Shown here one piece after another: positions 44,413-52,766 of a DNA stretch of 64,000 nt. Position 1 is the first letter of the stretch. Each line of letters starts with the position of its first letter. Both the position numbers and the translations under genes were made by a program. Source of the stretch: Caldilineaceae bacterium (GTDB lineage Bacteria > Chloroflexota > Anaerolineae > Caldilineales > Caldilineaceae); assembly GCA_019637685.1 (NCBI GenBank), contig JAHBVF010000027.1, positions 27,585 to 91,584 of the forward strand, written 5' to 3'. The notes under the pieces were generated by a model. The model was given only the letters and a program-made list of their open reading frames with translations. It did not search any database and had not been told where the DNA came from.

Positions 44413-45013
44413 CTTCGGCCTCCGGGTGATAGTCCACACTGCGCAGGAGCACAGGCAGGAGCGTTTCGATGATGCGCTGGGGTTCCGGCTCGCCCGTATA
44501 GACCCAGCGAATGACCAGTTGGTAGATGGCCCCCATCCAGGCATAGGCCACCACATCTGTGTCCACAGGCTCAATATCGCCCACTTCAATCGCTTCGATG
44601 AGATAGCCTTCGATCAGCCGGGCAAAGCGGTCGTTGACACCCTGGCGCTTCTGCTCGAAGGCCGGGCCGAGACCGGACGCCTGCACCAACAAAATTTTGG
44701 CCGGCCGCCGGTAGCGGCCAAAGGTATCCAGCACAGCCTCCAGGGCCGCATGAACTTTCGCCATACCCTTTTCGTGCTCCTGGATGGCTTCCGTCACCCG
44801 CCGTTCCAGCAGATCGGCCAGTTTGTCCACCAGAGCGAGAAAGAGCCGCTCTTTGTTGGGGAAATGGAAGTAGATGGAACCTTTGGATGTGTGGCTTTCC
44901 CCTACAATTTCGTCCATGCGCGCGTCGTGATAGCCCTTGCGGCTGAAGACATCCAGCGCGGCGTCCAAAATGCGCTCTTTGGTATTTTCCGGGTCGCGGG
45001 TGGTCTGGGACAT
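44399..45013 (-). CDS. TetR-family regulator heading the men operon
   Basis: A 204-residue TetR/AcrR-type repressor with the DNA-binding helix-turn-helix in residues 10-60 (ILDAALDVFSRKGYHDARM through SKGSIYFHF). The C-terminal ligand-binding part resembles FadR/AcrR-like members. It overlaps menF by 14 nt. A GACTG-GT-CAGTC palindrome 42 nt upstream is the probable operator, implying autoregulation and control of the men genes and of the divergent dehydrogenase. The effector is unknown. Confidence 0.9.
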   Translation of the reverse strand: MSQTTRDPENTKERILDAALDVFSRKGYHDARMDEIVGESHTSKGSIYFHFPNKERLFLALVDKLADLLERRVTEAIQEHEKGMAKVHAALEAVLDTFGRYRRPAKILLVQASGLGPAFEQKRQGVNDRFARLIEGYLIEAIEVGDIEPVDTDVVAYAWMGAIYQLVIRWVYTGEPEPQRIIETLLPVLLRSVDYHPEAEGAHA

Positions 45014-45054
45014 TGGCTTTCGCTATCTGCTTCTGCTATATTTTTCTGCAAACC

Positions 45055-45066
45055 GACTGGTCAGTC
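45055..45066. promoter_or_regulatory. Candidate TetR operator
   Basis: GACTGGTCAGTC, arms GACTG/CAGTC around GT, lies in the 293-bp divergent region between tetR (minus) and the dehydrogenase gene (plus). ACCGACTGGTCAGT is typical of TetR-family operators. Nothing else clear is seen in the region. Confidence 0.6.
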
Positions 45067-45306
45067 TATTGATTCTGATATTTTCTCATTTGGCCGAACA
45101 ATTGGCAAGTCAGGGAAGCTACAATCCGTTGCCTCGGTTCACATTGCCCAAAACGACAACCCCGTCTACAATGTACTGCATGCCTGAAACTGAGAGCAGA
45201 GACGAGGGTGGACGGTCTCTGGATGCCCTGCGTCTCTTTCTGCCTATCTGGGCAAACACCAATTGTTACAACAAATCGATCCAATTCCCCTGAAAGGTTT
45301 GACCCT

Positions 45307-46329
45307 ATGAAATCTCTTGTCTGGGAGGCACCCCGCCAGATGACATTGCAAGAGACGCCCAAACCGATTGTACAGCCCGATGAAGTACTGATTCGGGTGG
45401 CGTATGGCGGTATCTGCGGCTCTGAACTGAGCGGCTATCTGGGCCACAACGCGCTGCGGGTCCCGCCATTGGTCATGGGCCACGAGTTTTCTGGCGAGAT
45501 TGTGGAGATGGGCGAAAGGTCCAGCGATATCAACCCCACCCTGGCTGTGGGCGCGGCCGTAACAGCGAACCCGCTTTTCTGCACGGACAATAGCGTGTGG
45601 GACAAGCGGGGGCTGAATCAGCTCTGCCCCCAGCGCCAGTTGATCGGCGCGCATCGTCCTGGCGCCTACGCTGAATACGTGGCCGTGCCCGCCCAGACTG
45701 TCACCCGTCTGCCCGCGGGAATGTCTTTGCGCACGGGCAGCCTGACCGAGCCGACCGCGTGTGGTGTGCGCATCGGGGAATTGGCCGGCGAAGTGGCCGG
45801 GCAGCCCTGTCTGATCATCGGTGCTGGCCCCATTGGGCTGCTGGCGCTCCAGGCGCTGAAGCGCAAAGGTGCCAGCGAGATATTTATCGCGGATTTGGAC
45901 GGGGAACGCCTGGCAATGGGCGCGGCCTTGGGCGGCACAGCCCTGGCTCCCCGCACGCTGGATGTGGTGCAGACGGTCAAAGACGCTACCGGCGGCGGTG
46001 TGGCTGTGGCTATCGATGCTGTGGGGGCCGCGGTCACCCGTCGTCAGTGTGTCTCTGCCACCCAGCCTACGGGCACAGTGATTCTCAGCGGTCTGCACGA
46101 GGAAGTGAGCGAAATGCCCGCGGCCGACATCATCCGCCGGGAGATTGTTGTGCGGGGCAGTTTTGCCTATTCCCCGGCCAATTTCGCCACCGCGTTGGAA
46201 ATCCTGGCGCAGGGGGAGATGGGTCTGGACCCGTGGATTGTGGAGGCCCCCCTTGCAGAGGGCGGCGCCTGGTTCGATCGGCTGATCGATGCGCCGGGGG
46301 ATGTGTCGAAGGTGCTTTTGCGCCCATAA
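45307..46329 (+). CDS. Zinc-type alcohol/sugar dehydrogenase (MDR)
   Basis: A 340-residue medium-chain dehydrogenase. Catalytic-zinc ligands fit C37 (GGICGSE), H59 and E60 (MGHEF). The NAD-binding motif GAGPIG is near 172-177. The four-Cys structural-zinc loop is reduced to two cysteines (NPLFCTDN and LNQLCP). The ATG at 45307 follows AAAGG. Substrates are likely polyols or threonine-like alcohols, but cannot be assigned. It is divergent from tetR and might be under the same operator. Confidence 0.87.
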   Translation: MKSLVWEAPRQMTLQETPKPIVQPDEVLIRVAYGGICGSELSGYLGHNALRVPPLVMGHEFSGEIVEMGERSSDINPTLAVGAAVTANPLFCTDNSVWDKRGLNQLCPQRQLIGAHRPGAYAEYVAVPAQTVTRLPAGMSLRTGSLTEPTACGVRIGELAGEVAGQPCLIIGAGPIGLLALQALKRKGASEIFIADLDGERLAMGAALGGTALAPRTLDVVQTVKDATGGGVAVAIDAVGAAVTRRQCVSATQPTGTVILSGLHEEVSEMPAADIIRREIVVRGSFAYSPANFATALEILAQGEMGLDPWIVEAPLAEGGAWFDRLIDAPGDVSKVLLRP

Positions 46330-46356
46330 ACGGACAATTCACGGGGAAGCCCTTCT

Positions 46357-47331
46357 ATGCTTACCACTTTTATCGGCCTCTTCGTCAGCCTGGCCGCGGC
46401 AGTGATTCCCACCTTTTTCTACGCGCTGGCGTTCTATCTGGCCGATCGTTATGAGCGGGAGCCGGTCTGGATGGGGATTGTGGCTTTCCTGTGGGGGGCG
46501 ATTCCCGCGGTGGTGACGAGCCTCTTTGGGGAGATTATTATCGGTGTTCCCTTTGTGGGGGATCCGGGCAGCCTGACCGCGGCGGTTGTAGAATCGGCGC
46601 TGGTTGCGCCGGTGGTGGAAGAGCTGGCCAAAGGGGCCGCGCTCTTTGCCATCTACAAGTTCATGCGCAATGAGTTTGATGGGGTGTTGGATGGGTTGAC
46701 CTACGGCGCGCTCATCGGCTTCGGCTTTGCCATGACCGAAAATTTTCTCTACTTTGTGGGCGCATTCAGCGAAGGGGGCTTTGTCGATCTCTCTTTGCTG
46801 ATCTTTCTCCGGGCCGTTATTTTTGGCCTGAACCACGCACTCTACACGGGTCTCTTCGGCATCGGCCTGGGCATGGCCCGCCAAGCCACCAGCCCGACCA
46901 GTGCCCGGCGTTGGGCCGTGGCCGGCTTTGCGGCGGCGGTCGGTTCCCACGCTCTGCACAATCTGGGGGCCAGCCTCTCCAGTGTCAATGGTCTGGGCAT
47001 TGTGCTCAGCTTGGGGCTGGCCGTGGGGGGAATTGCGCTGGTGGGGATTGTTATGCTGCTCACCTGGCGGCAGGAGCACCTCTGGCTGCGGGACGAACTG
47101 CTGGGCGAAGTGGGGGTTTTGCTCTCCCAGGCTGAGTACGATTCGCTCCTGAGCGGCTGGCGTCGCTCGCCGTTGCTGGATGCGCGCAAGAACCGCGGCC
47201 AGGCCGAGCGGCTGCACACGGCAGTCGAAATCGCCTTTCGTAAGCACCGGCTGCGGCGGCTGGGCAGCGAGCGGGAGCCGACGCTGGCCGGACAGATCGA
47301 GGAACTGCGGGAGAAGATTTTGGGAAGATAG
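46357..47331 (+). CDS. PrsW-family intramembrane protease
   Basis: A 324-residue integral membrane protein with about seven or eight helices, of the PrsW (CAAX-protease-like) family. The motif EELAKG (E88, E89, K92), E128 in TENF, H160 and a late SHALHN (H198, H201) supply the probable metal-binding and catalytic residues. The C-terminal 80 residues are soluble and charged. PrsW cleaves membrane anti-sigma factors in Bacillus; the target here is unknown. 27 nt after the dehydrogenase stop, possibly the same transcript. Confidence 0.88.
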   Translation: MLTTFIGLFVSLAAAVIPTFFYALAFYLADRYEREPVWMGIVAFLWGAIPAVVTSLFGEIIIGVPFVGDPGSLTAAVVESALVAPVVEELAKGAALFAIYKFMRNEFDGVLDGLTYGALIGFGFAMTENFLYFVGAFSEGGFVDLSLLIFLRAVIFGLNHALYTGLFGIGLGMARQATSPTSARRWAVAGFAAAVGSHALHNLGASLSSVNGLGIVLSLGLAVGGIALVGIVMLLTWRQEHLWLRDELLGEVGVLLSQAEYDSLLSGWRRSPLLDARKNRGQAERLHTAVEIAFRKHRLRRLGSEREPTLAGQIEELREKILGR

Positions 47332-47345
47332 CCGGTGGCAGTAGA

Positions 47346-47460
47346 TGAATCTACTACAAAAAGGTCATTTTCACCGCGGGGCGCGGCGTTTCGCGAGAAG
47401 ATTCAGGAGAGAACCTCCGCGAAACTCCGCACTCCCCGCGTCTCCGCGGTGACATCCGTA
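47346..47460. repeat. Foldback repeat family CTGCAAAAAGGTCAATT, copy 3
   Basis: Starts TACTACAAAAAGGTCATTTTC, continues with CACCGCGGGGCGCGG...CGCGTCTCCGCGGTG as partly complementary arms, and contains CTCCGCGAAACTCCG. Closely related to 54287-54425. Confidence 0.75.
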
Positions 47461-47511
47461 GGTCTGGCTACAAGTCGGACAAGTTTCGATTCTGCCATCA
47501 GATTGACCAAA

Positions 47512-47566
47512 TAGTAAATCTGCGTTTATCAGCGTCCAAAATTATGAAGTCTCGCTGTGCTACTAC
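47512..47566. repeat. Half copy of the window-end element
   Basis: AATCTGCGTTTATCAGCGTCC followed by AAGTCTCGCTGTGCTACTAC matches the right half of the element at 63873-64000 (same order, few differences). Confidence 0.65.
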
Positions 47567-47592
47567 AGCGTCAACAAAGTTTTTTTGGGCGT

Positions 47593-47625
47593 AGAAGTTC
47601 GACTTTTCTGAAAAGTCGAACTTCT
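47593..47625. terminator. 15-bp hairpin after CotH gene
   Basis: AGAAGTTCGACTTTT (47593-47607) pairs perfectly with 47611-47625 around a CTG loop, downstream of the CotH gene (minus). A TTTTTTT run lies at 47579-47586 on the plus strand, so a convergent terminator is possible. Confidence 0.6.
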
Positions 47626-47656
47626 GTAGTCGAATTACTTTGTTTCCAGTGTACTA

Positions 47657-49291
47657 CTATTGCTGCGCTGCCAGGAAACTCTGCACGGCTGTGTAGCGGC
47701 TGTCGGCGTGGGCGATCAGTTCGTCGACCGCGGCGTCGAAGGCGCTGGCTTCCACCTCTCGAACGGCGTAGGGCCGGAGCAGGTCGGACAGTGCGTTGTA
47801 GGTCGCTTCCATATTGTCCGGGTTGAAGGCACTCTCCACCACCTGCCCCACGTAGTCCACATATCGGGCGCGATAGACTTCATTCGCCACCAGATAGTTG
47901 ATCAGGGGCCAGTTTTCCCCCACTTCATCCAAGCCCAGGGAGAGGGTAGCGCCCCGTCCGCCCGCGGATTTCAGGGCTTCGTTGTTGTCCCAGGGAATCC
48001 ACGTCAGTTGGCCGGTCACGGGATTGGTGTAGAGATAGTAATTGTGATAGGCCACGCCGTAGGTGTCCCAGTTCTGGATGACAGTGTTGGTTGCCAGCCA
48101 GCGCAGGAAGGTGTCCACATCGAAGACGGTTTCCAGATTGGCACGCCAGGCGGCCGGGTGGGCCAAGCGCTGATCGCTGCCCAGCACATCGTACAGGGCC
48201 AGGATATCGCTGTAATCAGCCTCGTCGGCGTTGGTCTCTTTGTCGAAATCCGTCTCTTTGAAGCTTCCCGCGGCGAAGGAAGAGCCGATGCCCTCCGGCT
48301 TATAGACGTTGCCGCCGTCATCCTCAAAATTGGTCTCGATGACCGTATCATCCACCACCTCTACCATTGTGTACAGCCCAAAGTAGACCGGCCCGTCGCC
48401 GGTATTCACATAGACTTCGTAAAAAGCGGTCTGGGGGGTGACGAGGCCCATCTCCTCGAAGGCATTGTAGGCCACGCTTTCCCGCATAAAGGAACTGTCC
48501 CGATAGTTGCTGGAGAGAGACAATTGTTTGAAACCGTAGAAGCGCTGGTTGTCGATTTCAGGGTAATCGTCCTCGAACTCATCAAAATCCAACTTCAGGG
48601 GCATCTTCAAACTACCGCTGCTCCACGAATCCCGCAGGCTGGAATTGCCCTTGAAGCGAATGCCCACATTCGTCCACACACCCCCCTCAAACTCGACAGT
48701 GGCCGTCGCCCACATGGGATTGTCAATATCAGCCTCCAGCCCAGGACCGCCGGCCCCGCCGGGACCACCTGCCTGTCTTGCGCCTCCCGGTACTCCACCG
48801 GCCGGGGGAGCACCCCCTTGACGACCGCCGACAGGTGCGCCGCCCGCAGGCGCGTCGCCGACCGGGCGTCCACCTCCCGCGGCAGAACTGCCCTGAGCGC
48901 CGTACAACGCAGTCATATCCGCCATCATCGCCGCCCAGTTCTCCGCAGAGATGGTGATGTCCAGCCGATTAACCGTGTCTTCGGAGAAGACAGTGGCGTA
49001 GTCCGGGTCGGCTGAGTTGCTGTGGGTGGCCTCGCCCCAGCCAACCGGTCGGACGACGGTGTCGATGTCAGTGTCGGTGTCGATGTCCGTGTCCGCTGAT
49101 TGGGGGGCCGGGGTCGATGCCTCAACGGCTGCTGTGCTTGCCTGGCCTGTGTCGGGCGTGACAACCGCCGCGCTTGCCCCGGTTTGGGCTACGGTCTGGA
49201 CCTCCGATGGGTCCGCCTGGCTGGTGCAGGAAATCACCAAAAAGGCGGCGAGTATTATCAAAAGTATGTGTACAATTCGTTTCTGCTTCAT
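47657..49291 (-). CDS. CotH-kinase-family lipoprotein
   Basis: A 544-residue lipoprotein (lipobox ISC, Cys22) with a Thr/Asp-rich tether containing a short TDIDTDTD repeat and a Gly/Pro/Ala-rich insert at about 133-185. The CotH kinase-like domain follows: RFKGNSS near 215, PLKLDFDEF near 230, SSNYRDSSFMRE near 262-273, and the TWIPWDNNEAL motif near 420. CotH proteins phosphorylate coat or surface proteins in spore formers; the role in non-sporulating bacteria is unsettled. It is followed on the same strand order by DUF4956 and VTC genes upstream (49363-50822), a conserved trio. Confidence 0.87.
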   Translation of the reverse strand: MKQKRIVHILLIILAAFLVISCTSQADPSEVQTVAQTGASAAVVTPDTGQASTAAVEASTPAPQSADTDIDTDTDIDTVVRPVGWGEATHSNSADPDYATVFSEDTVNRLDITISAENWAAMMADMTALYGAQGSSAAGGGRPVGDAPAGGAPVGGRQGGAPPAGGVPGGARQAGGPGGAGGPGLEADIDNPMWATATVEFEGGVWTNVGIRFKGNSSLRDSWSSGSLKMPLKLDFDEFEDDYPEIDNQRFYGFKQLSLSSNYRDSSFMRESVAYNAFEEMGLVTPQTAFYEVYVNTGDGPVYFGLYTMVEVVDDTVIETNFEDDGGNVYKPEGIGSSFAAGSFKETDFDKETNADEADYSDILALYDVLGSDQRLAHPAAWRANLETVFDVDTFLRWLATNTVIQNWDTYGVAYHNYYLYTNPVTGQLTWIPWDNNEALKSAGGRGATLSLGLDEVGENWPLINYLVANEVYRARYVDYVGQVVESAFNPDNMEATYNALSDLLRPYAVREVEASAFDAAVDELIAHADSRYTAVQSFLAAQQ

Positions 49292-49362
49292 GAGAATTCT
49301 CCGGTTTGGAACGGTTGTGTTTGTCTGTGTTGTGTTGGTCTGTGTCGTGGCGAAGGGCCGCT

Positions 49363-49989
49363 TTAGGCATCTGCCATCAACACATCCTCATACGCCTCGA
49401 ACTCGTCGCTGAAGCCGTTTGGCTCGATGTAATAGATCTTCAGGTCTGCCGTGTCGCGCAGAAAGTTGATGCGTCCCACCTCCACACGGGTGATGGTTAG
49501 CCCTGTGCGCTGTTGCAGGTCGGCCAGCAGTTGTTCCTGGTTTTCCGGGCGGATCAGGTCGATGCGCTCATAGGTGATGCGCTTGGACGTGTCGTAGTGG
49601 AAGCCCCACCCTTGCTCCAGCATATAGAGCACAATGACGACCAGTGCATTGGCGGTGGCCAACTGCGTATAGCTCCCCCCGGTCAGCAAAACCGAGTTCA
49701 TCACCGGCAGGGCAATGATGACGAAAAGGTAAGTCATCTCCCGGGTGGGCATGGGGTCCGTGCGGTAGCGCAGCACGGAGAAGATGGCAAAGAGACCAAA
49801 GCCCACGCCGATGCTCAGGTCCACGCTGGTGAGCAGGCTGAGCACAAAATAGATCACTGTGTTGAAGGCCAGAAAGGTGAAAACGTAATTTTTGTTGTGC
49901 TTCAGTGGATAGTAGATAAATCTGACGATGACAAAAGCCACCACAAAGTTGAATCCGAAATTGAGGACAAAATTCAAAAAATCGTTCAT
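49363..49989 (-). CDS. DUF4956 membrane protein
   Basis: A 208-residue protein with four hydrophobic helices in the first 130 residues and a cytoplasmic alpha/beta C-terminal domain, matching DUF4956. It overlaps the VTC-domain gene by 4 nt, so the two are translationally coupled. The trio with CotH kinase and a VTC domain is recurrent in bacteria and is thought to concern cell-surface or polyphosphate-related functions, without firm proof. Confidence 0.88.
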   Translation of the reverse strand: MNDFLNFVLNFGFNFVVAFVIVRFIYYPLKHNKNYVFTFLAFNTVIYFVLSLLTSVDLSIGVGFGLFAIFSVLRYRTDPMPTREMTYLFVIIALPVMNSVLLTGGSYTQLATANALVVIVLYMLEQGWGFHYDTSKRITYERIDLIRPENQEQLLADLQQRTGLTITRVEVGRINFLRDTADLKIYYIEPNGFSDEFEAYEDVLMADA

Positions 49990-50822
49990 TGCAATATCTC
50001 TCCGTGCATGAGTTTGCCGACGTGAAGCATACGCGGCTTAAAATTGTTCTTCTTCACTTCGTCGTAGAGGGTGGCAACACCCATGCAATATTTGCTGAAA
50101 CCCGAAGGCCGCACGCCCATCTTGCGCATCTGGCGAATAAAGTCTGACTGTATATTGAATCCGTCTTGCTTGACCTCAGCGATGGCAATGCCCGGCATTC
50201 CCGCCCTGGCCCGATCCCGTTCAAATTCCAGATTCACGTCCAAAGTCAGCCGCTCCACGTTCTGTTTGCTGACCAGTGTGATGCGGATAAACTGGTTCCA
50301 CAGCTTTGGCTCCAGCACCGCCGGGTCGTCGGGATAGTGGGCGTGGACAAAATCGGACGTGCCCCTATCGAATTCGGTCACCACATCCGGTGTCTGCATA
50401 CGGCTTTTGATGGTGCGGTTCTTGTTGGTCTTGAACTTCACCTCCAAGAAGGCCAAATGGGAATCCACATATTCTCGAGACCGCACCTTATAACGGCTGT
50501 GTGAACCGTCGTGATGCCGTTTGTAGAGGGCAAAACCCGGCGTGTCAAAATAGACAGTCTGGTAGTGATTCAGCCGATTGCCTTGGATGGTCAACACCCG
50601 GTACTGGTCGGTGAGCTGGGCCAGGGCCTGTTGAAGCTGACCCGTTTGCAGCACATACTTGGTGTCTGTGCGGTCAAGCAAAGCCACATCGTCCATCTCT
50701 TTGAGACTGATGGGGTCGAATCGGCCCATCAGTCTTTCCAGAAAGGTCATACTGTCCCCTGGAAAAACCGGGGACGCTGGCCGGGGCTGGCTGGGAGCGA
50801 AAGAGCTAAGTTGGTTCATCAT
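49986..50822 (-). CDS. VTC-domain polyphosphate-polymerase-like protein
   Basis: A 278-residue VTC (CYTH-like tunnel) domain protein. Residues 35-260 hold the family elements: RTDTKYVL near 48-55, an RYKVRSREY basic stretch near 120, FLEVKFKTNKNR near 135-146, and the AEVKQDG and SKYCMG motifs near the end, giving the basic and acidic tunnel residues needed for phosphate transfer. The start ATG at 50822 has GGAG 8 nt upstream. It may polymerise or bind polyphosphate; not proven for bacterial members of this cluster. Confidence 0.87.
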   Translation of the reverse strand: MMNQLSSFAPSQPRPASPVFPGDSMTFLERLMGRFDPISLKEMDDVALLDRTDTKYVLQTGQLQQALAQLTDQYRVLTIQGNRLNHYQTVYFDTPGFALYKRHHDGSHSRYKVRSREYVDSHLAFLEVKFKTNKNRTIKSRMQTPDVVTEFDRGTSDFVHAHYPDDPAVLEPKLWNQFIRITLVSKQNVERLTLDVNLEFERDRARAGMPGIAIAEVKQDGFNIQSDFIRQMRKMGVRPSGFSKYCMGVATLYDEVKKNNFKPRMLHVGKLMHGEILQ

Positions 50823-51002
50823 TGCCGACACTCCAGTGACAAAAAATTTGGTTGAACGAGCTGCGGCGATGATAGAGGAAAGATATTTAGATTGTGTGTG
50901 GACAATGTGAAAGAATCATCCATTTTCCCCTGGTGAGAGTGGACATTCCGGCTGTGTGGGCGGGGCGGGGCGGAATCCGTCGAGGGGGCTGAATGACACC
51001 GG

Positions 51003-51049
51003 ACGCGAAGAGACGCACACAAGTATCGACTGTGTGCGTCTCTTCGCGT
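51003..51049. terminator. Perfect 19-bp hairpin after VOC gene
   Basis: ACGCGAAGAGACGCACACA (51003-51021) pairs perfectly with 51031-51049 around a 9-nt loop, 33 nt past the VOC gene stop (minus strand) and upstream of the VTC gene. No T-tract follows. Confidence 0.75.
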
Positions 51050-51081
51050 GTGGTATTCTGCAGAACTTATCTCTGGGGCTG

Positions 51082-51702
51082 CTAAGCCACGTGGCGGTCG
51101 CTGCCGTCATCGCTGCGCCTGGCGTAGGGATCAGCCACGCCCCGATCTTCCGAAAGGCTGCGGGTGGTGCGCAGGGTCAGCCGCTCGATGGCGTCGGCCA
51201 GGTGCTCGTCGCCGATGGCGTAGTCGCCCCGCTCCGTGCGCAGCAGATGGGCCTCCAGCAGCACTTCGGCGTGGGTGACACCCACCGGCGGCTCGAATTT
51301 GTAGCAGGCCAGCTCCACCAGCAGCCCCAGCGGGTCCCGGAAGTAGATGGAATCCATAAAGCCCCGGTCCACCTCGCCGGTGTTTTTGATGCCCCGTTCG
51401 TCCAGCCGCTTTTTGGCCTGGGTGTATGTGGCCCGCGAGACAGTGAAGGCGATGTGTTGCAGATGGCCGATGCCTTCGGGTACGTGGGTAGGGTCGGGTT
51501 TGCGGGTTTCGTTGGTGAAGACGGTGATCAGCCGCCCGTCGCCGGGGTCGAAGTAGAGGTGGTTTTCTGTGGGCACGTCCAGATTGGGCTGCTCGAAGAT
51601 GAAGGGCATCCCCAGCACCCCTTCCCAAAAGTCGATGGCAGTCTGCCGGTCTGCGCCGATGAAGGTGATGTGATGGACGCCCTGGGTTTGGATTTTCTGC
51701 AT
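51082..51702 (-). CDS. VOC-family (glyoxalase/dioxygenase-like) protein
   Basis: A 206-residue vicinal-oxygen-chelate protein. Metal ligands would be in VHHITF (His10), HLQHIAF near 83 and the SIYFRDPLGLLVELA segment (Glu near 132). Residues 140-206 form a C-terminal helical extension. It could be a ring-cleaving dioxygenase or a lyase of unknown substrate. AGGAG lies before the ATG. Confidence 0.82.
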   Translation of the reverse strand: MQKIQTQGVHHITFIGADRQTAIDFWEGVLGMPFIFEQPNLDVPTENHLYFDPGDGRLITVFTNETRKPDPTHVPEGIGHLQHIAFTVSRATYTQAKKRLDERGIKNTGEVDRGFMDSIYFRDPLGLLVELACYKFEPPVGVTHAEVLLEAHLLRTERGDYAIGDEHLADAIERLTLRTTRSLSEDRGVADPYARRSDDGSDRHVA

Positions 51703-51814
51703 GGGATTCTCCTGCCTGGGGGTAGCCGCGGGGGGACACGGGTAAACACGGATGCTTTCGGATGTACACAGATGTCTGCCGTATACTCTACCCTATCTGA
51801 GGGCAACCAACAAA

Positions 51815-51842
51815 GTAGGGGCACGAAACTTCGTGCCCCTAC
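51815..51842. terminator. 13-bp hairpin, TSUP/VOC junction
   Basis: GTAGGGGCACGAA (51815-51827) pairs with TTCGTGCCCCTAC (51830-51842), just downstream of the TSUP stop on the minus strand. The surrounding bases contain TCCACTGTCCGTTGTCTACGG-like short words. Confidence 0.65.
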
Positions 51843-51884
51843 TAGCCGTCCACTGTCCGTTGTCTACGGTCCATTGTCTATACT

Positions 51885-52640
51885 CTACAGTTGGGGGATA
51901 TTGTCCGCCAGCAGGAAAACTGCCAATACAATCACAAAAAAGGCAAAGGCCCGGCGTAGCTGCTGGGGCTGGATAATCCGGGTGAGGCGTGCGCCCGCCA
52001 GCGCGCCAGCGAGACCAGACGCCACAAAGAGCACCACTACCTGCAAGTCAAGCGATGGCCCGCCCAGATGCCCCAGGAAACCGGCCAGGCTGTTCATGGC
52101 AATCACCACCAGGGATGTGCCCACCGCCTGACGCATAGGCAGCCCCACAAACATCACCAGCGCAGGGACGATCAGAAAACCGCCGCCCACCCCCAGCAAT
52201 CCAGTGAGCAGGCCCACGCCCAGCCCGCTGGCAATCGTCACCAGCCAGCCCCGGCCAATGGTGTCGCCGTCTTTGGGCTGGGGTTTCAGAATCAGAAAAA
52301 GCCCCACCGTCACCATCAGCAGGGCAAAGAGAACCATCAACGCATTGGGCGGGAAGAGTTTGGACCAGCCTGCGGCCAGATAGGCTGCGCCCATCCCCAC
52401 CCCGCCAAAGAGCAGAGCCACCCGCCAGTTGAGGGTTCCCTGGACCCGGTGGGTCAGCGCACCCATCACACTGTTGATCCCCACAATCACCAGCGAAGTT
52501 GTCACCGCGGCCTGGGGCGTCAGTCCGACGATATAGACCAGCGCGGGAACGGTCAAAATCGAGCCGCCGCCGCCCAGCAATCCAAGGGAGAGGCCGATGC
52601 CAAAACCGAGCAGTAGATCGAGAAGGATTTGTTCAATCAC
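51885..52640 (-). CDS. TSUP-family (TauE/SafE) permease
   Basis: A 251-residue membrane protein with about eight helices in two repeats, each starting with a Gly-rich motif (GLSLGLLGGGGSILTVPAL and GLLTGLLGVGGGFLIVPAL). The family exports sulfite, sulfoacetate or related anions. Next to the MBL-rhodanese gene (upstream on the same strand) and a single-domain rhodanese, it fits disposal of sulfite from persulfide oxidation. Confidence 0.9.
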   Translation of the reverse strand: MIEQILLDLLLGFGIGLSLGLLGGGGSILTVPALVYIVGLTPQAAVTTSLVIVGINSVMGALTHRVQGTLNWRVALLFGGVGMGAAYLAAGWSKLFPPNALMVLFALLMVTVGLFLILKPQPKDGDTIGRGWLVTIASGLGVGLLTGLLGVGGGFLIVPALVMFVGLPMRQAVGTSLVVIAMNSLAGFLGHLGGPSLDLQVVVLFVASGLAGALAGARLTRIIQPQQLRRAFAFFVIVLAVFLLADNIPQL

Positions 52641-52698
52641 AGCAAAAACCTCAGGGGTGGAACACGGATGACGTGGAAAGGGCGGATGGGCGAGGATG

Positions 52699-52766
52699 GG
52701 ATTGGGAGATTGAGAGATTGGAGATTAGCGAGTCCGAATCTCCCAATCTTTCAATCTCCTAATCTC
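52699..52766. repeat. Short-word foldback at TSUP junction
   Basis: Arms of imperfect GATTGGGAGATT words (52699-52725) and the complementary AATCTCCCAATCTTTCAATC stretch (52737-52766) form a hairpin just upstream of the TSUP start. The right arm reaches the stop codon of the MBL gene. Confidence 0.75.

Noticed and set aside
48769..48880. Gly/Pro-rich insert in CotH as a separate collagen-like gene or repeat element
   Set aside because: It is in frame with no defined unit length and fits a flexible linker.
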